Shown here: positions 1 through 9,033 of the stretch, in pieces
Layout of the letters: every line of letters starts with the position of its first letter
How positions within the stretch are numbered: the first letter of the stretch is position 1
Assembly (NCBI RefSeq): GCF_004777465.1
Contig: NZ_CP038462.1
Span: 124,001 to 188,000 of the forward strand
From: Nocardioides daphniae
GTDB lineage: Bacteria > Actinomycetota > Actinomycetes > Propionibacteriales > Nocardioidaceae
Direction of reading: 5' to 3'
Length of the DNA: 64,000 nucleotides
Notes under the pieces: generated by a model
Seen by the model: only the letters and a program-made list of their open reading frames with translations
Told to the model about the DNA's origin: nothing
The model's database searches: none
Program-made: the position numbers and the translations under genes

Positions 1-398
1 CGCTGCTCGGGCGCACGATGCGCCTGAGCTATCGACCACGCGTCGGTCTCGCGGGAGCGCCGTTGCTGGGAGTGGTGTTCGGCGTCGGCTGGACCCCGTG
101 CATTGGCCCGGCGCTCGCGGCGGTGCTGACCTTGGCTACGAGCTCGGCAACTGCCGGTCGGGGCGCCGTCCTGGCGTTCGCCTACAGCGTAGGGCTCGGG
201 CTGCCGTTCCTTCTCTCGGCGCTGTCGGTCAGCAAGGCTATGCGACGTTTCGCCTGGGCCCGGCGACACGGGATGACGGTTGCCCGAGTCGGCGGCGGAT
301 TCCTGATCCTGCTCGGCGCCTTGCAGCTCACCGGTGCCTGGTCAGAGCTGATGGCATCGCTGCAGTCCCTGATCACCGGGTGGAAGACACCGATTTGA
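1..398 (+). CDS. ccdA: CcdA-type cytochrome c biogenesis membrane protein (5' truncated by window)
   Basis: This is the C-terminal part of a CcdA/DsbD-family thiol:disulfide interchange membrane protein. The frame is open to the left edge, so the start lies outside the window. Three hydrophobic segments are visible. The first carries GWTPCIGP, whose Cys belongs to the membrane cysteine pair of the family. CcdA passes electrons from cytoplasmic thioredoxin to an extracytoplasmic thioredoxin-like partner that keeps apocytochrome c reduced. The stop is only 19 bases upstream of the ResA-like gene, so the two are probably cotranscribed. ResB and CcsB, the haem ligation partners of system II, are encoded at 6.5-9.0 kb. 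Confidence 0.85.
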   Translation, partial: LLGRTMRLSYRPRVGLAGAPLLGVVFGVGWTPCIGPALAAVLTLATSSATAGRGAVLAFAYSVGLGLPFLLSALSVSKAMRRFAWARRHGMTVARVGGGFLILLGALQLTGAWSELMASLQSLITGWKTPI

Positions 399-417
399 GC
401 ACCGCCGGGAGCGAGAA

Positions 418-1037
418 GTGAAACCAGAACCCACCGAAGAGCCCGTGCCATCCTCGCGCGGGATGCGCGTCTTGACCCTGATCCTGATTGCGGCCGCGAT
501 CGCCTTGCTGGCGTGGGTGGTGGCGGGCCGTTCCGAGGGCGATCCGCGCGCTCGGGCCGAAGGCGGATCGGTCATCGAGGAGTACGCCGTCGAAGACCGC
601 CCCGCCGGCGAGCCGTTCCAAGCCCAACTGCTCAGCGGCAAGCGGCTCGACTCAGCGACCCTCGACGGCAAGGTCGTCGTCTACAACGTGTGGGGTTCTT
701 GGTGCGCACCCTGCGTCGCCGAGGCGCCTGACCTCGTCGAGGTCGCGAACGAGTTCGCAGGCGAGGTCACCTTCGTCGGGATCAATGTTCGCGACAATGA
801 TGCCGCCGCCAGGGCGTTCGAGCGCGAGCACGGTGTTCCCTACGACAGCATCACCTCCGGCGACTCCGCAGAGGCGATGGGCGCCTTCCACAACTCCCTG
901 GCGGCTGCCGCGGTTCCGACGACGCTGGTCGTCGACCGCGAAGGACGGGTGGCGGCGAGGGCGATCGGGCCCGTCACGCAACGACGTTGCGCAACCTGCT
1001 CGAACCGGTTCTCGCCGAGGTAGACAGCTCGGAGTAG
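418..1037 (+). CDS. resA: ResA/TlpA-like thiol-disulfide oxidoreductase (frameshifted near C-terminus)
   Basis: Membrane-anchored extracytoplasmic thioredoxin-like protein that would reduce the CxxC of apocytochrome c using electrons from CcdA. The GTG start at 418 follows a GGGAGCGAGAAG ribosome site. An N-terminal hydrophobic helix (about residues 17-36) is followed by a thioredoxin fold with the active site WCAPC and the cis-Pro region AAVPTTLVV. In the annotated frame the protein ends at 1023 with an unnatural tail. Shifting by one base near 980 gives a family-like end (TLRNLLEPVLAEV) and a stop at 1037. One base appears to be missing; with it restored the protein is 206 residues. Confidence 0.85.
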
Positions 1038-1046
1038 TCCGAGACC

Positions 1047-1982
1047 CTAGGCGAGCATCGTCTCGCAGCCGGTCACCACCATTTCGATCATGGGCATGAT
1101 CGCCAGGACCAGTGGGGCGGCCAACAGCACGACGGTCCCGACCAGCACGGCGGTGCTCATTCGGCGTGACCAGCCGCCGTGGTGCCCCGTCAGCCGCTGC
1201 ACGCGCGCGACTGCCGCGACGTCCCCGGCAGCGAGCCCTGGTTGCGGCGCGCCGCAGCCCAGGGTGACCAGTGCGCGCGCGAGTCCCCGTGGATCGCGAG
1301 CGGCGTCGTCGGCCTGCATCTCGATCAGCATGGCGATCTCCTCCTGCGCCGTCCGAAACACTCGTAACGGGCCGAATGCGCGGCGAAGCACCTGGGCCAC
1401 GGCGAGCGCGATGTCGTGGCGCGAGCGAAGGTGCGAGCGTTCGTGAGCAAGGACGAGATCGAGCTCTTGGTCGGTGAGGACCTCCAGGGTGGCGCTCGTG
1501 ACAACGATGCGCCCCCGTAGTCCTGGAAGGCAGTACACCAGTGGCGTGCTGTGCTCGATGACGACGAACCCGCGGGGGTGTTCCTCGCCCAGAAGGGCTA
1601 GCACGCTGACCTGGGCGCGACGTGCCCGGATGGTGTTCCGTGCGGTCGTGGCCGTCAGCCAGCACAGCCTGAGCACGAGCCCGGCCATGCCGAAAAGCGC
1701 GATGGCGGCCAGCTCGGGGCCGGCGGGTGTGAGGTAGTGCTCGACGACCTCGGGGATGCTCGTCGCCCACATGTGGGCCAGCGCGTCGGCCAGGGGTGAC
1801 AGCGGTGCAGCGAGAACCAGACAGAGCATGAAGACCGCTACGACCAGCGAAGCGCTGAGGCCCTGCCAGGCCAGCACGCCCCAGCCAGGGGCGCGCTTCA
1901 CCCAGCCCGCCCTGACCAGCATCCGGGGGGCAACGGTTGCCATGGCGACGGCGAAGAGCAGAAGTGCGATCGGCGCCAGCAT
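1047..1982 (-). CDS. M56-family membrane metallopeptidase (BlaR1-like)
   Basis: A 311-residue integral membrane zinc protease of the M56 (BlaR1/MecR1) family. Several hydrophobic segments surround a cytoplasmic catalytic region with the HExxH motif HERSH at about residues 179-183. A further hydrophobic helix lies near the C-terminus. There is no extracytoplasmic penicillin-binding sensor domain, so it is the short protease-only form common in Actinobacteria. It lies 3 bases downstream of a BlaI-type repressor gene, and in such pairs the protease typically inactivates the repressor. The signal sensed here is unknown; the neighbourhood suggests copper or envelope/redox stress. It converges on resA. 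Confidence 0.85.
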   Translation of the reverse strand: MLAPIALLLFAVAMATVAPRMLVRAGWVKRAPGWGVLAWQGLSASLVVAVFMLCLVLAAPLSPLADALAHMWATSIPEVVEHYLTPAGPELAAIALFGMAGLVLRLCWLTATTARNTIRARRAQVSVLALLGEEHPRGFVVIEHSTPLVYCLPGLRGRIVVTSATLEVLTDQELDLVLAHERSHLRSRHDIALAVAQVLRRAFGPLRVFRTAQEEIAMLIEMQADDAARDPRGLARALVTLGCGAPQPGLAAGDVAAVARVQRLTGHHGGWSRRMSTAVLVGTVVLLAAPLVLAIMPMIEMVVTGCETMLA

Positions 1983-1985
1983 GTG

Positions 1986-2363
1986 TCAGGCGCCTTCGTC
2001 GTCCGTCTTGGCCAGGGCAGCTCGCAGCTGTAGCTGCTCCTGGGGTGAGAGGTGGCCGACGAAATTCAGAAGCGTCGCGCTGCGGTCAGGGGTCTGCGCG
2101 AGAACGTCCTCCAGCAATCCAGCTGCGTGGTCCTCCCGCGACATCGCTGCGGTGTACCGGTACGCCCTGCCGTCGCGCTCCCTCGCGACCAGGCCCTTGC
2201 GATAGAGGTTGTCCATGACAGTCATCACGGTGGTGTAGGCGATTTCCCGCTCGCGCTGGAGGTCGTCGACCACCTCCCGCACCGATACCGGACCCGGCCA
2301 CGCCCACAACCGGTGCATGACCACAGCTTCCAGCTGGCCCAGCTGCTTCATCGAGCTCCTCAC
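1986..2363 (-). CDS. BlaI/MecI/CopY-family transcriptional repressor
   Basis: A 125-residue winged-helix repressor of the BlaI/MecI/CopY family. The N-terminal half carries the helix-turn-helix region (about residues 5-75, with the family-like stretch YTTVMTVMDNLYRKGLV). The C-terminal half would dimerise. It forms an operon with the M56 protease and is divergent from lnt. An imperfect inverted repeat at 2378-2398 lies in the shared promoter, and a better copy lies upstream of resB at 9013-9033. It probably autoregulates and also controls the cytochrome c / copper operon. CopY-like metal control is possible, but no CxC metal site is visible, so protease-mediated control is more likely. Confidence 0.85.
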   Translation of the reverse strand: MRSSMKQLGQLEAVVMHRLWAWPGPVSVREVVDDLQREREIAYTTVMTVMDNLYRKGLVARERDGRAYRYTAAMSREDHAAGLLEDVLAQTPDRSATLLNFVGHLSPQEQLQLRAALAKTDDEGA

Positions 2364-2377
2364 CTACGCGCGCAATG

Positions 2378-2398
2378 TCTACTATGGTAGTTCGTAGT
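2378..2398. promoter_or_regulatory. Candidate BlaI-family operator in the blaI/lnt divergent promoter
   Basis: TCTACTA, then 7 bases, then TCGTAGT. The left arm is identical to the arm of the perfect palindrome at 9013-9033 and the spacer has the same length. The right arm matches the expected TAGTAGA at 5 of 7 positions. It lies 14 bases upstream of the repressor ATG and 37 bases upstream of lnt, where it could control both. Confidence 0.55.
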
Positions 2399-2435
2399 CG
2401 CCCCTCCCGCTCGCACAGATTCTCACGCCGCGCCC

Positions 2436-4037
2436 ATGTCTCGCGAACTTCCCGCGCTACCGCTCGCACTCGGCGGCGGACTGGCTGCCGCGGCTTCCTT
2501 CGAGCCATACGGCTGCGGATGGCTTGCGCCGCTCGCGATGACGATGCTGTGGCTCGCGGTGAGGGGGTCATCTTGGCGCGCCGCCCTGCTCCGAGGCGCC
2601 TGCTTCGGGGCCGCTTTCATGGGGGTGTTGCTGTGGTGGCTGGTGGACTCGATCGGTTGGGTAGCGTGGGCGCTGCTCGCGAGCACCCAGGGTGTCGCGG
2701 TCGCGGTAGCCGCGGTTGGCGTGAGCGCGGTCAGTCGCCTCCCCGGCGGGCCTGTGTGGGCGGGCGCAGCGTGGTCGCTCGTCGAGACCATCCGGAGCGC
2801 GTGGCCGTTGGGCGGGATGCCTTGGGGTCGGTGGGGGGTCACCGCACTGGAGACGCCGTGGGAGGACCTGTTGCCCTACGCGGGCATCTCGGGCACCGGT
2901 TTCGTCGTGGCGACGGCGGGGTTTGCGCTCGGTGGCATGGTGGGCCGACGCCGAGGAGGGAGTGCGGCCGTGATGGTCGGCCTCGTCGCCGCCGTGGCGG
3001 CGACGACCGCAGTGCCGTATGTCGCCCCGACCCAGGGCACGTTCCGGATCGCTGCGTGCGTGGGGTGGCGTGCCGGGTGACGGTCGCGATCTGGCCGGCC
3101 ATCACCGGGAGGTGACCGCCAACCACGTCCAGGCGACCCATGAACTTGCGGACCGAGTCGCGGTGGGCATCGAGCAGGCTCCTGACCTCGTGGTCTGGCC
3201 GGAGAACTCGACGGCCGTCGATCCGCTCCGTGACGAGGCGACCCGCATCAGTATCGACGAGGCGGTCTCCGCGATGGGTGTGCCGCTGCTGGTCGGCGGC
3301 ATCTTCGACGGACCCGACGACCTGACCGCGTACAACCGTGGCGTCGTGTGGCTTCCTGACGGTCAGATCGGCTCCACCTACACGAAGACCCACCCCGTTC
3401 CGTTCGGGGAGTACATCCCGTGGCGGCCTGTGATCGGCGGTTGGTCGTCCCGCTTCCAACTGATCCCGCGCGACTTCCTTGCCGGATCAGGTGATGGCCC
3501 GCTCGACATCGGTGGCGTCCGGGTAGCAGATGCGATCTGCTTCGACGTGGCCTACGACGACGTCCTGCCCGCCCAGGTCCGCCGCGGGGCTCAGCTGGTC
3601 ACCGTGCAGACCAGCAACGCGACCTTCTTCGGCACCGCCCAGCCGGAGCAGCAGTTCGAGATCACCCGAGCTCGCGCGGCCGAGCTCAGGCGCAGCGTGA
3701 CGGTGGCATCGACCAATGGAATCTCGGCCGTCATCGGGCCGCACGGGAGGTGGTCCACCGCACCTCCGGTGGGTCCGCGTCAGTCGTGGTCGCGGATGTT
3801 CCGCTCTCCGAGGCGATCACCCCGGCTGCCCGGTTCCAGAGACTTCAACTGCCCCTGATCGTCGTGCTCGCGGTCGGCGGGCTCCTGTGGTGCGCCGGTA
3901 GCGCGGTCCGACAGCGGAGCCGGACCGGGCACGAGGCCGGAGTGGGGTCGCCCATGCCTGTGGGCCGTAGCCCACTGGACGCCAACGACGCCGACGAGGA
4001 TGGCCAGCGGCAACTCGCCGAGCACCCAGCCGAGTGA
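2436..4037 (+). pseudogene. lnt: Apolipoprotein N-acyltransferase (two compensating frameshifts)
   Basis: Lnt transfers the third acyl chain onto the N-terminal Cys of lipoproteins at the outer face of the membrane. The N-terminal half has several membrane helices. The C-terminal nitrilase domain keeps the expected catalytic residues: Glu in VVWPENST, Lys in YTKTHPVPFGEY and Cys in ICFDVAYDD. The frame changes twice, by an extra base near 3066 and a missing base near 3743, both in G runs. Reading through restores 533 residues ending after a last membrane helix. The shifts compensate, so sequence error is as likely as inactivation. The 3' end overlaps the opposing copD-ctaG gene by about 258 bases. 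Confidence 0.8.
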
Positions 4038-5864
4038 GGCCGCGACCTGCTGATCCGCTGCGAGCGACGGGCCCCACTGCCTCTGCAGGGCTCTGAACCA
4101 GTCGCCGGCCAGTGCTTGGTCGGCGGACAGCAAGGAGATCGAGAACCATGCATGCAAAGCGAGCGCTGCCAACAGCAACAGCACTCGCGTGCGCACTGGT
4201 GGCCGAGGGAAGTAGGGGTCACGACCGATCACAGCGTTGGCGAACAGGTAGCCGCATACCAGGAAGTACACGGCCACCATCTGATGCACCGTGTGCGACT
4301 CCAAGGACAGCCGGAGCACGCCAGTGAAGTAGAGCAGGGGGAAGCCGGCGAGCAACAGTCCGGTCGCCACCACCGGTGTGGTCGCAACGACGCCGAGGAA
4401 CGATCGAAGCGCCTCCACCAGCCACTCACGCGGCCCGCTGGAGCCATCGGCACGCGGTTCCAGCACCTCGAGCGCCAGTGTCACCGGACGTGCCAGGACC
4501 AACAGGATCGGGACCGCCACGGTCATGGTCACGTGTTGCACCATGTGCATGCTCAGAAGCACGGGCCCGTAGACGCCGGGAGCTCCCGCGGTAGCCCAGG
4601 CGACCAGTGTCCACCCGACTGCCCAGGACGCCATCCGCAGCACAGGCCACCGGACGCCACGCTCGCGCAGCCTCAGCACACCGGCGATGTATCCGACGCA
4701 CATGCCTGCCGCCAGCGGGAGCCACAGGAGGTCCGGCCGCCACTGGCTGAACCACTCCACGACGCCGAGCGGCGGAGGGAGCTCCCGGCCCAGCAGCACC
4801 TGGGCGGCATTCAGCGACGGATCCTCTGTCGGCCCCGGCGGCCCGGTGCGGGCGAGCGCGACTCCTGCTCCCGCGCCGGCCAGCAGAAGAAGCACCTCGA
4901 TCCCGACGAGGCGGACGAACCCCCCGGATTCGCCCGCACTGACGCGGTCTAGGGCGCGGGTGCGCTGCCACAGGCCGAGAAGAGCGACTGCAGCCAGGAC
5001 GAGCACCTTCACGAGGAGCAGAACGCCGTACCTCGATTCGATGGCCCACAAGCCTGGGAGCCGGATCAGCGCCCCCGCCACACCCGAACCGGCGACAACC
5101 ACGAGACACCACCCAGCAAGCCTCGAGTACCGGCGAGCGACAGCGGGCAGGGCAGAGCCGACCCGTCGGCGGACGACCAGGAGACCAACCAGCCCGCCGG
5201 TCCACACCGTCAAGCCCACCAGATGGTAGAGCTGCAGGTCCACCAGGACGTTGTGGTCGAGGGTGCCCGCGGAGTGGCCGCCCAGAGCCAGCGGCCACAG
5301 TGATGCCAGCGCGAGCAGGGCGGCGAACCCCAAACCGGACGTCCGTCGCAGCACAACGCACGTGAGGACCACCGCCCAGGCCATCGCCGGTCCGCTGAGC
5401 AGTGGACGCCCGGCCTCGAGCTGCGTCGCGAAGAACCACGCCTCGGCCCAGAAGCCGGTGGATCCCACCGCCTTGCCCGCGGCATCGGAGTACGCGAATA
5501 GGAGGACGGCGGTGCCGCCGGCCGCCCACGACACTGCAGCCACCACTGCGACACGCCGCAGGAGCTCTTGCGGTAGCGAGAGGGCATCGCTCGCTATCCG
5601 GCCGGGGACGCACACCGCGGCGAGCACGAGAACCCCCACCGTGACAGCCGCGCTGGCGTCGCGCAGGGCCGTCATCACCGGTAGACCCCAGCGGGTCACA
5701 GTCCCCGCGACCGGAAGGCCGGGCAGCGCCGTGGAACTCAACCCGCCGGTCAGCGTCAGCAGCACTATCGCGGTGGTCGGGGCCACCACGACCAACACCG
5801 CCGGCACCAGCACCCGGCCGAGCCTGGCAACCGACGCGGCGCCCGCTGCGGGCGAAACGGTCAC
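3780..5864 (-). CDS. Fused CopD-like copper protein / CtaG cytochrome c oxidase assembly protein
   Basis: A 694-residue polytopic membrane protein. The N-terminal half (about residues 1-340) resembles CopD/YcnJ with multiple helices. The C-terminal half resembles the CtaG family used in CuA/CuB assembly of cytochrome c oxidase, including the stretch SMHMVQHVTMTV with His and Met residues suited to copper. This fusion is common in Actinobacteria. The ATG overlaps the stop of copC by 4 bases, so the two are translationally coupled in the resB-ccsB-copC-copD/ctaG operon. The last ~85 residues are hydrophilic, lie antisense to lnt and look unlike the family, so the natural stop may have been lost. 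Confidence 0.85.
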   Translation of the reverse strand: MTVSPAAGAASVARLGRVLVPAVLVVVAPTTAIVLLTLTGGLSSTALPGLPVAGTVTRWGLPVMTALRDASAAVTVGVLVLAAVCVPGRIASDALSLPQELLRRVAVVAAVSWAAGGTAVLLFAYSDAAGKAVGSTGFWAEAWFFATQLEAGRPLLSGPAMAWAVVLTCVVLRRTSGLGFAALLALASLWPLALGGHSAGTLDHNVLVDLQLYHLVGLTVWTGGLVGLLVVRRRVGSALPAVARRYSRLAGWCLVVVAGSGVAGALIRLPGLWAIESRYGVLLLVKVLVLAAVALLGLWQRTRALDRVSAGESGGFVRLVGIEVLLLLAGAGAGVALARTGPPGPTEDPSLNAAQVLLGRELPPPLGVVEWFSQWRPDLLWLPLAAGMCVGYIAGVLRLRERGVRWPVLRMASWAVGWTLVAWATAGAPGVYGPVLLSMHMVQHVTMTVAVPILLVLARPVTLALEVLEPRADGSSGPREWLVEALRSFLGVVATTPVVATGLLLAGFPLLYFTGVLRLSLESHTVHQMVAVYFLVCGYLFANAVIGRDPYFPRPPVRTRVLLLLAALALHAWFSISLLSADQALAGDWFRALQRQWGPSLAADQQVAASLGWVLGELPLAILVGVVGVQWATAHRHGRPHSGLVPGPAPLSDRATGAPQEPADREHDDQGQLKSLEPGSRGDRLGERNIRDHD

Positions 5865-6442
5865 GGCTCCCCCACCCGTAGGTAGCGGGCCACGAGAAGG
5901 AGCACCAGGACCAAGAAGAGGACGCCTCCGCCCACCACGCCGGCTATCAGCGCTGGGCCGGGGCGATCGGCATCGGCGTCGGCCGAGGTCTGTGCCGGCG
6001 GAGGTTCGGACGGGTCCGCGGGCTGCGCATGGTCCGGGCGAACATCAATGGGCTCTTCGACGCTGAAGGCGAGATCGCCTTGCACCGGGTGTCCGTCCGC
6101 CGAGGTCACACGGAACGTGACGCGCCAGGTCCCGCCGGTCGCCATGCCGTCGGGGATCGTGGCCACCAGCGCCGTGGTTTCGGGGCCCGGAGCGACGTCG
6201 AGCCGTGCCGGCTCACGATTCCCAATGATCAGCGCCACGATCGCGAGTCGCGAATCCATCGGCTCGTTGAAGGTGAGCGTCACCTGGGCCGGCGGCTGAC
6301 GCAACGTCGTCGCGGCCTTCGGATCTGAGGCGATGAGCTCGGTGTGCGCGGAAGCCGGCGGAGGTGGCACCACCGCGGCCCCCAGGACGACCCCCATTGC
6401 GAGCGCGACCAGGCGCAGGCTCGTCCGGAGTAGAGACTGCAT
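5861..6442 (-). CDS. copC: CopC-domain copper-binding protein, membrane anchored
   Basis: A 193-residue exported protein. It has a signal peptide ending near ASAHTEL, so the mature N-terminus would start with His, as in CopC proteins where that residue binds Cu(II). The CopC beta-barrel follows with the family signature SADGHPVQGDLAFSV near residues 113-127. A Pro-rich linker and a C-terminal transmembrane helix (about 163-185) end in a short basic tail. It would deliver or sequester copper outside the membrane for the coupled CopD-CtaG protein. It starts 22 bases after ccsB. Confidence 0.9.
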   Translation of the reverse strand: MQSLLRTSLRLVALAMGVVLGAAVVPPPPASAHTELIASDPKAATTLRQPPAQVTLTFNEPMDSRLAIVALIIGNREPARLDVAPGPETTALVATIPDGMATGGTWRVTFRVTSADGHPVQGDLAFSVEEPIDVRPDHAQPADPSEPPPAQTSADADADRPGPALIAGVVGGGVLFLVLVLLLVARYLRVGEP

Positions 6443-6464
6443 TGACTTGGATCCTTCGTGGTTG

Positions 6465-7432
6465 TCAGACGCCCGCGTACGAATGGAGGCCCGGTATCCA
6501 GATGTTCACGCCGACGAAGTTGAAGAGGAATGCGGCGTAGCCCAGCACGCCGAACCAGTTGGCTCGAGCTCCGCGCCACCCGGCCGTTGCCTGGGCGTGC
6601 AGGTAGGCGGCGTACAGCACCCAGGTGATGAATGCCCAGGTCTCCTTCGGGTCCCAACCCCAGTAACGGCCCCATGCCGCCTCTGCCCAGACCGCGCCAG
6701 CCAGCACCGCGAAGGTCCAGATCGGGAAGCCGAACACCACCAGCCCGTAAGCGGCCCGCTCCAAGGCAGCGGTCATCCCGGCCGGATCCGTGGCCTCACC
6801 CCGGCGGCGCTCCCGCCAGCGCCGGAACAGGAAGACCACCGATGCGATCGCAGAGATCGTGAACGCGCCGCCGGCCACGATGGCGGCGGCCACATGAATG
6901 GCGAGCCAGTAAGAGTTCAGGACGGGAATGAGTGCATCGACCGGGACGTAGAGCACGGTCACGGCGAAGCCGAGAATCACCAAAGCCAGGCCGGCGACAC
7001 CGACGTTGAGGCGGTCGATGGGAAAGCGACGTCGAGCAACGAGGAAGGCCACGGCGATCGACGCGGCGCCGACCAGCGCAAACTCGTACATGTTTCCCCA
7101 GCGGCCCGCTCAGCCGCGACGCCGCGGGCGATCACCGATCCGACGTTGAGGGCGCACGCGGCGGCCAGCAGTGCGACGGCGCCTCCTGTCAGGCGCCCCG
7201 GCCTGGTTGTCGGGCCTTCCGCGAGAGCCCGCTCGCTCAGGCTTGTCCCGGCGCCTCCGTCGTGGGCATGCACGGAGCCCGCGCTCCCAGCGGTCGACGA
7301 GACAGCGGCAGGCCTGCCGGTCCACGCCACCATGCGGCTGCGGGCCAGGTCGGCAGCGCTGACGATGAAGGCGGCCGCGTAGGCGGCGATCGCGGCGGCG
7401 ACCAGCGCGTCGGACAGGGATGCGGCGTTCAT
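6465..7432 (-). CDS. ccsB: CcsB/ResC cytochrome c haem lyase subunit (frameshifted)
   Basis: System II cytochrome c synthase subunit that with ResB exports haem and ligates it to the CxxCH of apocytochrome c. The C-terminal part carries the haem-handling WWD-type motif WGWDPKETWAF. The N-terminal part begins at 7432, overlapping the resB stop by 4 bases (ATGA). The frame breaks near 7095: the sequence goes from AAERA directly into WGNMYEFALVGA only if one base is restored. The corrected protein is 322 residues with about eight helices. A long low-complexity cytoplasmic loop follows the first helix. Confidence 0.85.
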
Positions 7433-8982
7433 GCCGGACTCCTCAATCGGTTCGATCGTTCGGGCGAGACGGTGGTCACGAGGGCGAGCAGCTCATCGGC
7501 CTCGCCGTCGGGAAGTGTGCGGCGGGTCAGGGACCGGCCGGCCAGCTCGATCCTCACGCCTCCATCCGGCAGGTCGGTCACCCGCACCCACTGCCGTCGG
7601 CGTCTGACAATGAGAGAGGCGGTCAGGCCGACGAGTAGGAGAAGACCGGCGACGAGCGCAATCTCCTTGCCCGGGTCGCGGGCGACTTGGAAGTTGGCGA
7701 ACCGCGCTACGCCGTCGAAGGTGATGGATCCTGCTCCGTTCGGGAGCTCCATGGTCTCGCCGATCCTGAGGCTTTCCCGACCGATTGGCTGAAGGTCACT
7801 CTTGTCGAGGGTGAACACCGACTGCGGGACACCGGCGTCCATGCCCAGGTCGCCGGTGTACGCGACCAGGTCGAGGCGGGGGGCCCACAGTGCCGGGAAC
7901 TCTGATCGGGACCCGCCGGCCGGGGGTGCTGTCGGCAGCAGGACCCCTTCAAACCCGAGTTGGCGAGGTTCCGCAGACGGCACCTTGATGACCCCGTCGC
8001 TGGTCAATGCACCATCCGAGGGCAAGAAGATGACGGCATCGGAGAACACCACGTCCCCGCGCCCGTCCCTGACCGTGACCTTCGGGGCGTAGCCGTGGCC
8101 GCTCAGGAACAACTTGGTGCCCTCGACGTCGAGCGGCTCGTTCGGTCGGATGGTGGCCGAGCCCTCGTCTCCCGCGGAGGTGTAGCTCACGTGGGCGTCG
8201 AACTTGCGTGGCTCGCCGACCTTGGGGCCTGACGGAGCGAACGCGGTTTCCAGCGTTCGGAGTGTCACTGAGAACGGCGTCAGGTCGTCCACATCCATGA
8301 GGGCGGCGGGGGTCAGTGCGTCGTAGGAGGAGCTGACGTTGGTGAACGTCTCGCCCTCGACGAGCGCCACACGGCCCTCGTAGCCGAGCAGCTTGCTGCC
8401 CGCCATTCCGACCAGCAGCACGAGCAGCGAGAGGTGGAACGCCAAGTTGCCGAGCTCGCGGGCGTAGCCCTTCTCGGCCGCGATCTCGGTGTCCGAAGTC
8501 GAGATGCGGTAACCCCTCCCGCGCAGCACTGCTGCCGCCCGGGCGAGGACCACGCCCCGGGGGGCGTCGAGGGTGACCCGGTGATAGCTGTCCATGCGGT
8601 CCAAACGCCGGGGGCCCGGGGGCGGCGTCGCGCGCGACTCCCGCCACAACCTCGCACACCGCGGGATCACGCAGCCGGTCATCGAGAAGAGCAGCAGCAG
8701 GTACGTCGCCGCGAACCAGGGCGAGGAATACACCTCGAACAACCCCATACGATCAAGCCACGGCGCAAGACGAGGGTGCTCGGCTTCATACCGAACAACC
8801 GCCGCCGGATCGGAGGCCACGTTCCGCTGCGGCAGGACGGAGCCCGGAACTGCCGCGACGGCAAGCAGCGCGAGCAGCATCACCGCTGTGCGCATCGACG
8901 TCAGCGTGCGCCACATCCACCGTCCCCAGCCCCACCCGGGAGCCGAACCGCGCAGGGCGCCGATGGAGTTCTCCGTTGCCAC
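7429..8982 (-). CDS. resB: ResB-like cytochrome c biogenesis protein
   Basis: ResB (Ccs1) is the second subunit of the system II cytochrome c synthase. I chose the GTG at 8982 (517 residues) because the frame above it runs through a perfect inverted repeat likely to be the operator and looks non-coding. Two N-terminal helices, one after RTLTSMRTAVML, are followed by a third near residue 160, a long extracytoplasmic region, and a last helix before a short cytoplasmic tail. The stop overlaps the ccsB start. It is the first gene of the four-gene operon and probably carries the operon promoter. Confidence 0.85.
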   Translation of the reverse strand: MATENSIGALRGSAPGWGWGRWMWRTLTSMRTAVMLLALLAVAAVPGSVLPQRNVASDPAAVVRYEAEHPRLAPWLDRMGLFEVYSSPWFAATYLLLLFSMTGCVIPRCARLWRESRATPPPGPRRLDRMDSYHRVTLDAPRGVVLARAAAVLRGRGYRISTSDTEIAAEKGYARELGNLAFHLSLLVLLVGMAGSKLLGYEGRVALVEGETFTNVSSSYDALTPAALMDVDDLTPFSVTLRTLETAFAPSGPKVGEPRKFDAHVSYTSAGDEGSATIRPNEPLDVEGTKLFLSGHGYAPKVTVRDGRGDVVFSDAVIFLPSDGALTSDGVIKVPSAEPRQLGFEGVLLPTAPPAGGSRSEFPALWAPRLDLVAYTGDLGMDAGVPQSVFTLDKSDLQPIGRESLRIGETMELPNGAGSITFDGVARFANFQVARDPGKEIALVAGLLLLVGLTASLIVRRRRQWVRVTDLPDGGVRIELAGRSLTRRTLPDGEADELLALVTTVSPERSNRLRSPA

Positions 8983-9012
8983 GCTCAACCAACCGATTCG
9001 CTCAGGACCACA

Positions 9013-9033
9013 TCTACTAGGACAAATAGTAGA
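9013..9033. promoter_or_regulatory. Candidate BlaI-family operator upstream of resB
   Basis: A perfect inverted repeat: TCTACTA, 7-base spacer, TAGTAGA. It lies 31 bases upstream of the chosen resB start. The element at 2378-2398 has the same left arm and spacer length. BlaI-family operators generally contain TACTA and TAGTA half-sites, so control by the repressor at 1986-2363 is the natural reading. Confidence 0.65.

Noticed and set aside
1986..2363. A beta-lactam resistance locus because of the BlaI/M56 pair
   Set aside because: No beta-lactamase or penicillin-binding protein gene lies nearby and the M56 protein lacks a sensor domain.
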